Source: Bactrocera neohumeralis
Lineage: Eukaryota; Arthropoda; Insecta; Diptera; Tephritidae
Length of the DNA: 64,000 nucleotides
Assembly (NCBI RefSeq): GCF_024586455.1
Contig: NW_026089624.1
Location: forward strand, 7,345,341-7,409,340
Direction: 5' to 3'
Shown: piece after piece, positions 32,141 to 43,267 of the stretch
Layout of the letters: every line of letters begins with the position of its first letter
How positions within the stretch are numbered: position 1 is the stretch's first letter
Position numbers and translations under genes: made by a program
The notes under the pieces: model-generated
Database searches by the model: none
What the model was told of the DNA's origin: nothing
Seen by the model: the letters and a program-made list of their open reading frames with translations, nothing else

Positions 32141-32263
32141 CAGCTTCCCGTTCCCACGACAGTAGTCTACGTAACCGGAACAGACCGAGATTTTTTCCTG
32201 CCAAGAACTATCAACTCGACCGAATTCTGTCGCTACTACAACAACAACACCAACAGCAGCTGA
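32141..32263 (+). repeat. dispersed repeat ending in ACAACAACAACA, copy b
   Basis: The second copy of the repeat at 31586-31703: GTTCCCACGACAGTAG, TACGTAACCGGAAC, CCGAGATTTTTTCC, CGACCGAATTCTGTCG, then ACAACAACAACACC. Differences are scattered, so the two are not a recent duplication. Confidence 0.55.
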
Positions 32264-32460
32264 GGAGTTTTTATGTGGCTCTATACTTTGGCGATAATCG
32301 CGGTTGTTTCTCGAGTGAAAAATTACAGTATGTTGGGAGTAATAACTTAAATTATAGGGTTTAAATTCAGTCTGCACACTTTCATCCGGTTCGTTAATAT
32401 AGCCGGAATAGTTATTTCTCTTTAAATTAGTTAGTTCCCGTTACGCCATTTGCTCTTTAA

Positions 32461-33161
32461 GGGGCTATACCAGTGTGACACTTAAAAAAAAAAATGTGTT
32501 TATTTAAATATAAATATCCTGTGAAATCGGGAAGGTCGTATCTTGAATGGTTTTTGGATGGCAGCGTTCTAAAAAGCGACCGCTCGGAGGTGCAAACATA
32601 TATAAGTGAAACTTTAAACGCGTTTTTCTAGAAACGATATTTTTCAAAATTGCTGGCATCATAACTTAACGAGAAATTGACCGATCGACTTCAAATTAAA
32701 ACAGATTATTTTTGAATACTTTTATTAAACAATGACCTACGATATTTTTGATTGGTTGAAAATTGTCAATTTGGCATTAAAAAAACGACCATTTTTTTTA
32801 CCTAAAAAAACGATTTTTTTTTCAAAATTACGCAATTTTGTTAATTATTGATATATTTCAAAGATCGTAGGTCATTGTATAGGAAATATATTTAAGTTTA
32901 ATAAACATTTTGATTTTTTTTGTTTCAGCTACTCATTCGGCCGGAATCATGCCAGCAGTTGGAACAGTTCTTTTTGGCTCCTCCGAAAACAGCCCATAAC
33001 TCCGTTATTTTTCAACATTTTTGTAAAAAAAAGTCTTAAAATATAGTTGAAAATACACCTTTTCACGTTCAAAGAAACTCGAAGTATTCAACCGCGTACT
33101 TTCTCTTATAAAAATTCACGAAAATCGCCTAATTTTTTATGCGTCACACTGGTATAGCCCC
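32461..33161. mobile_element. TTAA-flanked MITE, copy 2 (701 bp)
   Basis: Flanked by TTAA (32457-32460, 33162-33165) with the same GGGGCTATACCAGTGTGAC inverted ends as copy 1 at 22285-23008. The interior is largely alignable, including the inner inverted pair (GACCTACGATA near 32733 and GATCGTAGGTC near 32863). No ORF. Confidence 0.85.
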
Positions 33162-33379
33162 TTAAAGTTGTTTCAAATAAGGCCGATTCGAATTAATATC
33201 TGACCCTAGATTAGCATTATTACAAGATTTTAGGAAATAAATTTTACATAGCTCAGTTGGAAATTGCTCGGTACTACTTACGTTTTTTATTTACTTCTTC
33301 AGAAAAAATAAACGTATGATACTTTTATTAAACAAATTTAATTTTTAACAGATATTTGGCAAAAGGAGCATCATTCATT

Positions 33380-33960
33380 TAATTAGGATTTGCCTTTCTG
33401 GTAGGCTGCACTACTATCGGAGCGATCGTTAAAGAATTATGCCAGGTTGTGCACCCTGAGCACATTCCTCATCCAACTGAAAATTTATTTAAATCGGTTA
33501 CTGACTATTGGAAATTATGGGACTTCTCCATTTGAATCGGAGTTATTGATGAAAAACACAGTAGGATCAAATGTCCAGCAACTTTGGTTCCATGTATTGC
33601 AATTAAAAAATGTTTTCAATAATATGTATTACAAGCCATAGTTGACGACAACAGCAAATACAAGTGGGCGGATAATGAAAGCAAAGTGATTGCGGTACAG
33701 CTCTTCTCAAATATATTAGCTTTTGAAACAAAACGATGATACAAAGCTGGATCAATATAAACTTGCCGTTCATTTTTCTTGGTGCTGAAGCATACCCGGT
33801 GTCAAAATGCTTATTTAAATGTGCAACTTTCAAGAGCAAGGAAATGCATTGAACGTGCATTTGGAATAATAAATGGTAAATTTAATACACTATGGAAACC
33901 GTTTGACAGAAACAGGACTTTCGGAAATAGATGTTAAAAGTATTGGTGTTCATTACAAAA
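33380..33960 (+). pseudogene. PIF/Harbinger transposase remnant
   Basis: Broken plus-strand frames carry Harbinger (DDE_Tnp_4/HARBI1-like) landmarks in order: FLVGCTTIGAIVKELC, IGVIDEKHSRIKCPA (catalytic Asp region), LPFIFLGAEAYPV, then NVQLSRARKCIERAFGIING. Several frameshifts and stops separate them, and the Asp of the usual GDEAF block reads as Ala in GAEAY. The element ends were not found. Confidence 0.75.
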
Positions 33961-34676
33961 TTAATATAAGGCTAATAATATATAAATTTGTATGCCAAAA
34001 TAAACTAGAATAAATTGATTTAATTTTTACTCTGAAAATTCATTTCACTTGCTACAGATTTCCATATATCTGTAACCAATACGCTATTGTGATAACTATT
34101 ATTAATTTTATCACATAGAACAGGGCGGGAAAAAATTACCCTTAAGGTTATACCTATTAATATCCATATTTGTGCTCAAATATTTTTTTAAATATAATAT
34201 ACGTCGTTTCAACAAGAGTTGGCGCCGAACAACACTTTTGAAGCCTACTCGCATTCATTAGCTTTTAATTGGGCTCGGCTTTCAGCGTCCACTCTGCACG
34301 TAGCCTTTAGCAAATATAAAAATAAGTTATAGTTTGTAATATTATTTGTTATTGATCTGGGCAATTGTGTCTCAGCCAATTTCCAAAATTAAACTAAAAA
34401 CTAAAGTTACTGGTGAATTTGAAGTTAACTAATTACTCACTCACAATGCTGTGTTTGTCGGCAACGTATAGATATCCAGTTTATTGCTTATTTCGCAATG
34501 GCTGTTGCTGCCGTATTACGTCCAACAACCTTGAGATGGTTAATTTGGATGGGTATATCTCATATTGAGTTCAAGAACCTGGAAACATTGCAAAATAATT
34601 ACAAAAAAACGGAAATTTGTATTATATACATGCTAGAAAACTCGTCAACACTTTACTGAGGCTGATACATAGATGG
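33961..34676. other. AT-rich spacer, no gene seen
   Basis: No ORF or repeat could be classified. It ends in GATACATAGATGG (34664-34676), the left target duplication of the RTE copy that follows. Confidence 0.5.
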
Positions 34677-36660
34677 AAAAGTGCAAAAGAACAGCTGGTA
34701 CGACGAGGAGTGCCGTCACGCAGCGGAAAGAAAACAGGCTGCCTACCTCGCAACGTTACGATCGACCACTACACGTGCGGGATGGGATAGATAACGAGAG
34801 TTGAAGAGTGAAGCGAGACGCATTTGTAGACAGAAAAAGAAAGAGGCCGAAATGCGTGAGTACGAAGAGCTTGATAAGCTGGCCGACAGGGGTAATGCTC
34901 GAAAATTCTATGAAAAAATGCGGCGGCTTACAGAAGGTTTCACGACCGGAGCATACTCTTGTAGAACCCCCAAAGGTGATCTAGTCACTGATGCCCAGAT
35001 TATACTTCAATTATGGAGGGAACACTTCTCCAGCCTGCTGAATGGCAGTGAACGCACAACACCAGGAGAAGGAGAACCCGATTCCTCAATCGATGACGAT
35101 GGAGTAGACGTTACATTGCCCAACCATGAAGAAGTTCGAATAGCAATTACCCGCCTGAAGAACAACAAAGCGGCGGGGACCGATGTATTGCCGGCCGAGC
35201 TATTCAAACACGGCGGCGAAGTACTGATAAGGAGCATGCATCAGCTTCTTTGTAAAATATGGTCGGACCAAAGCATGCCCAACGATAGGAATATAAGTGT
35301 GCTATGCCCAATCCATAAAACGGGAGACCCCACAATCTGCGCACAACTACCGTGGGATAAGCCTCCTCAACATCGCATATAAGGTTCTATCGAGCGTATT
35401 GTGTGAACGATTAATGCCTGATTTGACCTTATAAGTGTGGCGTTAGACCTGGCAAATCAACAACCGACCAGATATTCACCATGCGCCAAATCTTGGAAAA
35501 GACCCGTGAAAGGAGAATCGACACACACCACCTCTTCGTCGATTTCAAAGCTGCTTTCGACAGCACGAAAAGGAGCTGCCTTTATGCCGCGATGTCTGAA
35601 TTTGGTATCCCCGCAAAACTAATACGATTATGTAAACTGACGTTGAGTAACACCAAAAGCTCCGTCAGGATCGGAAAGGACCTCTCCGAGCCGTTCGATA
35701 CCAAACGAGGTTTCAGACAAGGCGACTCCCTATCGTGCGACTTCTTCTACCTGCTTCTGGAGAAAATAGTTCGAGCCGCAGAACTAAATAGAGAAGGTAC
35801 CATCTTCTATAACAGTGTACAGCTTCTGGCGTATGCCGATGATATTGATATCATCGGCCTCAACACCCGCGCCGTTAGTTCTGCTTTCTCCAGACTGGAC
35901 ACGGAAGCAAAAGAAATGGGTCTGGCAGTGAACGAGGGCAAAACGAAATATCTCCTGTCATCAAACAAACAGTCGTCGCGCTCGCGACTTGGTACTCACG
36001 TCACTGTTGACAGTCATAACTTTGAAGTTGTAGATAATTTCGTCTATTTAGGAACCAGCATTAACACCACCAACAATTTCAGCATGGAAATCCAACGCAG
36101 GATTGCTTTTGCCAACAGGTGTTACTTCGGACTGAATAGGCAATTGAGAAGCAAGGTCCTCTCTCGACAAACAAAAACCAAACTCTCTAAGTCACTCATA
36201 ATCCCGTCCTGCTATATGGTCCAGAGTCTTGGACGATGTCAACAACTGATGAGTCGACGTTGCGAGTTTTCGAGAGAAAAGTTGTGCGAAAGATTTATGG
36301 TTCTTTGCGCGTTAGCCACGGCGAATACCGCATTCGATGGAACGATAAGCTGTACGAGATATACGACGACATCGACATAGTTCAGCGAATTAAAAGACAG
36401 CGGCTACGCTGGCTAGGTCATGTTGTCCGGATGGACGAAAACACTCCAGCACTGAAAGTATTCCATGCAGTACCCGCCGGGGGAAGCAGAGGAAGAGGAA
36501 GACCTCCCCTCCGTTGGAAGGACCAAGTGGAGAAGGACCTGGCTTCGCTTGGAATATCCAATTGGCGCCACGTAGCGAAAAGAAGAAACGACTGGCGCGC
36601 TGTTGTTAACTCGGCTATTATCGCGTAAGCGGTATCTACGCCAATTAAGAAGAAGAAGAA
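34677..36660 (+). mobile_element. RTE-type LINE copy 3, 5'-truncated
   Basis: Begins in the linker after the endonuclease (VQKNSWYDEEC region) and runs through RT to the AAG tail. Thirteen-base flanking repeats GATACRTAGATGG (34664-34676, 36661-36673) are a target duplication with one difference. The YADD motif is intact (near 35835), in a 299-codon frame at 35481-36380. Frameshifts include ATCTGCGCACAACTACC near 35337, a deletion near 35420 and a 1-bp loss at about 36203 shared with copies 4 and 5. The frame after that runs 36236-36628 to the natural stop. Confidence 0.9.
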
Positions 36661-36691
36661 GATACGTAGATGGTACTACTAATACCTTTAA

Positions 36692-37032
36692 CACTTTGAG
36701 CCCCGCGTGCCCACCCGTGGTCATTTTTTTTCTGTACCGGTGGACCGCATGCTGACGAAGGGTTGTGCTTTAGTTGACAAGCTGGTTTGTTTGTTTTTGT
36801 TTTATTGATTGTTTACTTAGTTTTATTGATTTTTTGCGATTGAGGTGACTTTGTGATATTTATTCTTGATAAACCAAATGCATTTTTATTGTTTTTTTAT
36901 TTTTTTTTTTTTGTGACCACCGGTGGTCACATTGTCCCATAATGAAAATCCACCAATGTCCGCGGGTGGTCACATTGTCCCAATTGGTCAAAACATAAAT
37001 GTCCACCGGTGGTACACGCGGGGCTGAAAGTG
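36692..37032. mobile_element. 341-bp TTAA-flanked MITE with internal palindromes
   Basis: Flanked by TTAA (36688-36691, 37033-37036). Inverted ends are CACTTTSAGCCCCGCGTG. A perfect 18-bp palindrome GTGACCACCGGTGGTCAC lies at 36913-36930. Related GGTGGTCACATTGTCCCA segments recur near 36922 and 36965. No ORF. A TTAA target suggests piggyBac-type mobilisation, but the ends differ from the GGGGCTATACC family. Confidence 0.8.
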
Positions 37033-37036
37033 TTAA

Positions 37037-37435
37037 AAGGTAGGTATACAAATTTGAGTTAATGAAATATAGCATTTTGGGTGATCTTGTGTTAATTTAC
37101 AAAACACTTCGTGTGGTAATAAAGCGTTGGTTTTTGGAGGAAAAATACTGTTGAAAATAATAGGCGGATTCTCTTGCTCTTGCAAGATTGCACGATGACA
37201 CAAAATGCAAAAATCCTATACCGAAATATCCAAGCGAGCACCCATAGCAGAATATAGTGACATATGAAAGGCTTATTTGGTCAATTTATTGAGAATGACT
37301 ATTGTGCATGACTATTGTAAAATAGCGCACCATCTGCATTCATTCTTAACAAAAAACTGTAACAAATCTTTATAATTTAAGTAGAAATTATAAAATCTAT
37401 TTAAAACTTACCTTCCTCAACAATTTAACGGCGAT
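37037..37435. other. spacer, no gene seen
   Basis: AT-rich, no recognisable domain or repeat. Confidence 0.45.
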
Positions 37436-37559
37436 ATATGTGTTTATGTAAAATGACAGCTAAAACAGGGTTGCAATTATATTTTTGCGTGCCATTGTAC
37501 GAAAATAAACATGTGTGTGTTTGTTGTTGTGTCGTTGCACCAAGAGGAAAATTCTGCAA

Positions 37560-38045
37560 TTCGTGCACCGTGAAAGGGTTTTGCAAGAGCAAGATAATCC
37601 CCCTAATGTTGAATGTGGGCTCTGCATCAAGGAAATCATTCGTTGAAAAGAGATTTGCTAAGTTGGAAACAGGCGAAATGAGCGCCTAGGACATTGAAGG
37701 CAGTGGACGCCCTAAAGAGACGAAAGTTCTATGCAAAGTGGGTACCGCATAAGTTCATAATCCAATAGAAACAACGAATAGCTGATTCTGAGGAATGTTT
37801 GAGTGCTCTTAAATAGAAATAAAACCAAATTTTTGCGTAGGTGTGTGACAATAGAAACAAGGCTCCATCATTTCACAGTGGAGTCCAATCGAAAGTCAGC
37901 TTAGTGGACTACATATTATGAACCAGGCCTCATGCGTGGAAAGAGGAAAAAATCGGCTGGCAAGGTCATGGCATCAGTCTTTTGGCATGCGCGTGATGTA
38001 ATATTAATTTACTGATTACTGGCCAGTTATGATTCATTGCACTGC
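37560..38045 (+). pseudogene. mariner transposase fragment, heavily decayed
   Basis: Broken frames give FAKLETGEMSA and GSGRPKE (DNA-binding region and GRP linker) near 37655-37720, then HFTVESNRKSA, RGKRKKSAGKVMASVFWHA near 37870-38000, the catalytic-domain start of mariner transposases. It ends after this block. Stops and indels are frequent and no terminal repeats were seen. Confidence 0.7.
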
Positions 38046-39200
38046 GTATTTGGTTGCAGCTCTATTCGTATCATTCCCAAAATTTAACAATTGTATTACT
38101 TTTTAGGAAGGATCAGTTTGAAATTGCACGCATTTACTTCATCGTTTCCGTTTAAATATCGCACTGCTCAGTGCAATTCTTCGAAAATATTTCTGTATAA
38201 CTCAAATTATAATAGACCGTTTTATCAACACCGCAGTTTTTCTATGTTTGATGTCGCGTTTGGTTTGTTATGAATGCATTTGCTTCCTTCGCCCATAATT
38301 TGGCAAAGCAGCCGCAATGCCTTGACGACGAAAATGTCATTGCCATTTCTTTTTTTTGTGACATTAAAAACTTCTGACGGGTTTGTCCAAAAAAACTGCT
38401 TTTTTCAAGAGCAACAATCAGTATAACCCATATACTAAGTATGCATGCATACGACAATTAGTGTTCTCCCGCATTAGCTCTGTGTTCTTATTTTTTACTT
38501 ATTTATTTCTTTTTTTAAAGTAATGTAATTTTTTTATTTATGATTTGTATTGACTTTAAACATAAAGAGATAAAAAGTATGGCGATGTTCGAGTCTCAAT
38601 CACTGCGGCAATATTGCAAAGCATCACATTCGACGCCAAAATGTAGCAACTTTTGCAAATGTTAAACGTTCGAGCAACTCAAATTTTGACATTTCTTGCG
38701 CGCAGAAATGACAAAATCCGCATCAACAAAATTTATGATGGAAAAATGAGGCAAGCGAAATCGCTCTTTATTTTTGTTTATAACTAATAATTATCATTAA
38801 TTGTGTTTCACGAGACATCCGAAAATTTGATAAATATATATATGGAGGATAAAATCGAATTGTTTTAAAGAAGTTTTGCGATTTTACTATTGCCCTCTTC
38901 TTTAAAATTTCAGTCATAAGCCACTTTTTTACACAAAAAACTTTGTTTCCTTGCTTTTTTGTATTCTTTACTTCACTTTCTTCTTAAACTTCACTTCTTC
39001 AATGCACCTGCACGCCGCGCAAAATATTTGTTTAAGTATCAGCTGAGTATCTTCAAAAAACATCAGTTTTGCAATACTGCCGCAGTTATTTGCTTGCTCG
39101 AACATCCCCTATCCTATGTCCCTCCCCTGATTCTTAGCTACCTCCCCACCAATTTTCAGCCAAATCAGTTCAGCCGTACTGAAGTTATAAGTAGTGTAAC
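38046..39200. other. intergenic/intronic spacer, no confirmed gene
   Basis: AT-rich. A 60-codon open frame at 38091-38273 follows a possible TTTTTAG acceptor and has a basic, Ser-rich composition like a mitochondrial presequence. It has no good donor site and no identifiable match, so I do not call it an exon. 5' exons of the gene at 41433 could lie here or further upstream. Confidence 0.4.
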
Positions 39201-39202
39201 TA

Positions 39203-39827
39203 TGGCCTTGACAGACGAGCAAAATTAATGTACATTAAGAAATGCGCATTAAATTTTTATGGTGACTAACGGCAGAATTGAGCATTTAGACAGTTGATTG
39301 TGAAAATTGTTTACTTATTAAAAAAAGTGAAATAAAAATGGATAAGAGGAAATTATTAATGGTATTTTTTGGAAAATCAATAAAAATTTAACGAAAAAAT
39401 TTGCTTATTATTAAATACATTAAAAGATAATTAAAGCAATACTTTGTTGTAGCGCGAAAAAGTGCGCGAAAAAGGTAAGAATATTGGAAAAATGGATAGC
39501 AAACTGTGCGTTGTTTACTTTCTGCCATCTAAAAATATTAAAACTTGATTTTGTTAGTATACTTGCACATAATTTAATTAGCAATATAAAAGCTGCTTAC
39601 CTCTGATGCTGTAAACACAAAGGAGACGGCAGACTTCAAGCGACATCTGTCAAACAATAGCAAAAATCGGCCACTTTTGGGCAGTGTTGCCTACACAAAT
39701 TCGGTAAATTCAGCTAAATGCACGAAACTTTTGTGCATTTATAATTTGCATTAACATGAAACAAATGCGAAAGATAATGCAAATTGAGCTCGCTATTGGA
39801 AATTAAGGCTGTCGTCTGTCAAGGCTA
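39203..39827. mobile_element. TRGCCYTGACAG MITE, copy 1
   Basis: Inverted ends TRGCCTTGACAGACGA. The interior matches 63246-63893 over most of its length, including TTGTTTACTTATTAAAAAAAGTG and AGCGACATCTGTCAAA. The flanking TA (39201-39202, 39828-39829) may be the target duplication. No transposase. A partial third copy follows directly. Confidence 0.7.
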
Positions 39828-39879
39828 TAACACGACTTTCGTTTATATATATAGATGAACATGTTTTATATTCATTATG

Positions 39880-40183
39880 TTCTTTGTACATTGCATTGTA
39901 CTTGCACATAATGTAATTAGCAAAATAAAACTGCTTACCGCTAATGCTGTAAGCGCAAGTGTTGCCTACTCATATTTGGTAAATTCAGCTAAATTCAACT
40001 GAATTCTTGTGCATTACAAATTTGCATTAACATGGGTCAAATGTGCAAGTAAATGTAAACTAAGCCCGCTAATTCAAATTAGCGCCTGTCGTCTGTCAAG
40101 GCTATAACTTGCGCATTTGACCCATGTTAATGCAAATTAAGCCCGTTAATGCGAATTACCGCTGTCGTCCGTCGGGGCTATTA
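39880..40183 (+). repeat. partial copy of the TRGCCYTGACAG MITE, doubled right end
   Basis: Matches the right half of the element (TACTTGCACATAATGTAATT onward). It carries two successive right ends, GTCGTCTGTCAAGGCTATAA near 40090 and GTCGTCCGTCGGGGCTATTA near 40165, each preceded by a GCGCATTTGACCCATG-like or complementary block. This suggests a rearranged or nested copy. Confidence 0.6.
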
Positions 40184-40254
40184 TACAGGAGGATTAATGA
40201 GACTTTTTGAATTTAGAAATTGTGGTTTATTTAATAATGTTTGGGAATATACTA

Positions 40255-41372
40255 CACCGGTGGCACACTAATTAGCACAGCCTTACATATTCCAATAGTA
40301 TTGCTTGAAAATTGAAGATAACGGTAATTTAGGAATCTCTTTTTTTTGCATATTAAAACGTTGTTATTTTACCGTTATAAATAACGAATCAGTGAATATT
40401 TGTGGGTGTGTTTCAAAGGAGTATGCCTTTATTTCATTAAAGCTTTTAATTCAAGCTGACATTTTAAATAGCGCACCTTGACATCAGAAAAGTTTTTAGG
40501 AAATCGTTTGCGTTTAAGATTGTGATTTTTTTGCGGGACGTTGCCAGAGCTTCTGTAAAGAGAAAAGGTGCCTAATATGAAACATGTTCCAGGACGGGAA
40601 AAATTCACTCATTGCTCGGCTGGCGCTTAAAAATCCTTGTGTAACATACAAATACGAGCTACAATGCACGAGGAATATGGCAAAAACATTGCCAGTAGGA
40701 CTGTTAGACAGCGACTTTTGGAAAACAAGCTTCGGGGATGCCATAGTTTGAAAAAACCAAAGTTTACGCACAATAATAAAAAGGCGCTATTGGAATTTGT
40801 CAGGTTGCATATGGGTTCTTCTTTTTCTTTTTGGAATTCTGTCGTTTGGAGCAACAAATCTAAATTCAACTTACACGGACCTGATGGAAGAACTTATGTG
40901 CGACACCCACCAAATAACTAACCCAAAGTATATAGTGAAGAAGTTAAGTTCGGCGGACGAAGTGTTATTGTGTGCTTTACGAAGTATGGTGTTGGTCCCA
41001 TAGTGTAGATAACGGACAAGCTAGGTTCTGTAGCATACCAGAACTTGCTTGAAAATCATCTCGTACCGTTTTTGGAACTTACCGTTGTTTGTATACACCT
41101 CCGCAGTTTTCCAACAGGACAATGCGCCCTGTAATAACTCAAGGTCTGTGATTCAGTGGCTTCAAAATCAAGCAATTTCATTGCTGAATTGGCCTGCTTT
41201 ATGCTTCTATTATATGTTTTTTATAATTACTGATTTGTTTTCCGTGAACATTGTTTAATAAACGTTGCTGTATACCTATACTTCAATTCTTTCCTATATT
41301 TTTATTTTTTCTTTAGTTTTCTGTTAATTTTAGTGCACATAGAAGGATGTGCTAATTAGTATGCCACCCCTG
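40255..41372 (+). mobile_element. Tc1-like transposon, degenerate, TIRs kept
   Basis: 1118 bp, flanked by TA (40253-40254, 41373-41374). Inverted ends are CASSGGTGGCAYACTAATTA. Transposase remains are on the plus strand: N-terminal sequence near 40580-40640, then RTVRQRLLENKLRG and SVVWSNKSKFNLHGPDGRTY (usual catalytic Asp replaced by Asn, near 40851), then FQQDNAPCNNS (41114-41145) and LLNWPA. The DLNPIE catalytic block is missing. It lies just upstream of the first visible exon of the host gene, probably in its intron. Confidence 0.8.
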
Positions 41373-41432
41373 TATGTCTATAATGTCATAATATACCATA
41401 CATATTTAAAATTTTTATAAATTTTTTTACAG

Positions 41433-43191
41433 CTAAGAAACTTCCGAAGGATGTTAATCCCTGTGGTGTATTTGCCAACAATGAACTGGATTTGGAGGAA
41501 GTTGATGTGTATGGTTTCGACTATGACTACACGCTCGCGTGCTATAAACCTTGCTTACACGATTTGCTATACAATTTGGGCCGCGATAGATTAATTAAAA
41601 AATTTAAGGTACGTATTATTACTAACCTACTTCTTCGCATTTTTATGGGTATGTAAATATAATAGTACTATTTTAGTATCCCGAAAATATTTCAAATTTG
41701 GAGTACATTCCACGGTTTGCAGTACGTGGCCTTCATTATGATATAGAAAAAGGTTTGCTTTTAAAACTAGACTCGTTTCTTCAAATACAGTTGGAGTCTG
41801 TTTATCGTGGACTCACAAAAATCCCTGATTCAGAAGTACTAAAGCTTTATAAAAATCGAATTTTGCCCATCGCATATGTTGAGGGCCAATCAAAAAACCA
41901 CCAGGTATTTAAGCCTAGAATTAAGTATATCTAAACATATAAATCAACATTTTGTTTTATATGATTTTAAGCCAAATGCCAAAGCGAAAATGGTTCAGCT
42001 AGCTGACTTGTTCTCTGTTCCCGAAATGTGTCTTTTATGCAATGTAGCCGAGTATTTTGAAAGAAATCATATCGATTACAATCCCGAAATTCTATTTCAT
42101 GACATAAAATCATCAGTGCAATCTTGTCATCCGATTATGCACGAAATCGTTATGAAAAATGTAGGAGATTATATTGAGAAAAATTCTCGGTTACCTGAAT
42201 ATTTTAAAAAGTTGGCAAATGCGGGCAAAAAACTATTTCTTGTAACAAATAGTCCATTTTCTTTTGTGTAAGAATTGCATTGTATATCCAAATGCATTAT
42301 TAAATTTGTTTTTGTGAACAGGAATAGTGGGATGGCTTTATTGGCCGGTGACAAGTGGCGCGATCATTTTGACGTTATAATAGTTCAGGCACGAAAACCT
42401 AAATTTTTCACAGATGATTCACGTCCCATCCGGTTATATGATGAAACAACCAATTCACATGTTTGGGATCGGGTTTCAAAATTGGAAAAGGGAAAAATAT
42501 ATTATGAGGTAATATGGCAGTTATTAAAAAATAAATTCATAACAGTTTCCTTTTCAGGGAACCGTAAAACAACTGCAAGATTTAACAGGGTGGCGTGGTC
42601 ATAATGTACTATATTTTGGTGATCATCCCTATAGTGATTTAGCTGATGTAACATTAGAGCATGGTTGGAGAACTGGTGCCATTATAAATGAACTCACGGT
42701 ATAAAATATATATTTTTCTGTATCATGGTTATTGCTGAGATTTGTCCATACTCCTTTTAAATAGCACGAGATTGAAACTCTTAACAATGTTAATTTTAAA
42801 AGAAATGCAAATTGGCTACAAATGCTAACACAACTCATAGAAGAAATTCAGGATTATGAATGTGAACCTGCACAAATTTGTTTAGAAAAATGGCAATCGG
42901 AACGGGATATGCTTAGGTACGAATTTGTGAATAACTATGACAGTATTTTACCAAGATACTTGGCAAATATAGAATTAATATTATAGGAACGAAACCAAAA
43001 TGGTTTTCAACAAGCAGTTTGGCAGTGTTTTTCGGACATATCACAATCCAACGTATTTTTCACGACGTCTTTTTCGCTTTGCTGATATTTACACAAGTGA
43101 TATAACAAACTTAGCGAATTATTCTGTTTCTCATACTTTTTATCCTCGGCGAGGTGTCATGCCACATGAATACATTTCGTATTTTATGTAA
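41433..43191 (+). CDS. NT5DC2/3-like 5'-nucleotidase domain protein, 7 exons (5' exon missing)
   Basis: The only clear host gene. Exons: 41433-41608, 41677-41904, 41972-42267, 42322-42508, 42558-42698, 42765-42916 and 42987-43191. All introns are GT-AG and 49-70 bp, and all joins keep frame, giving 460 residues in view. HAD-superfamily motifs are present: GFDYDYTLA (nucleophile Asp), FLVTNSPF, FDVIIVQARKP and VLYFGDHPYSDLAD. The order and the C-terminal FGSVFRTYHNPTYFSRRL block match NT5DC2/NT5DC3-type proteins related to cytosolic purine 5'-nucleotidase. The substrate is not known from sequence. Exon 1 is entered in mid-codon after a CAG acceptor, so one or more upstream exons with the N-terminus (possibly a targeting peptide) are not identified. 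No stop or frameshift was found. Confidence 0.93.
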
Positions 43192-43228
43192 ATGTTGTTC
43201 GTTTATAAACGAGGTTTAAGTACTGTTA

Positions 43229-43234
43229 ATTAAA
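43229..43234 (+). terminator. possible poly-A signal of the host gene
   Basis: ATTAAA, a common variant of AATAAA, 38 bp after the stop codon. There is no other support. If correct, the 3' UTR is very short and ends before the RTE insertion at 43268. Confidence 0.35.
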
Positions 43235-43267
43235 ATATTTACCTATATATATATTTTTTCCATTGGT

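Noticed and set aside
22285..33161. The two GGGGCTATACC elements as ends of one 10.9-kb composite transposon
   Set aside because: Each copy has its own pair of inverted ends and its own TTAA duplications, so they are independent insertions.
38091..38273. Possible first exon with a mitochondrial-type presequence for the gene at 41433
   Set aside because: It ends in a stop without a good donor site and no conserved block links it to the gene. Composition alone is not enough.
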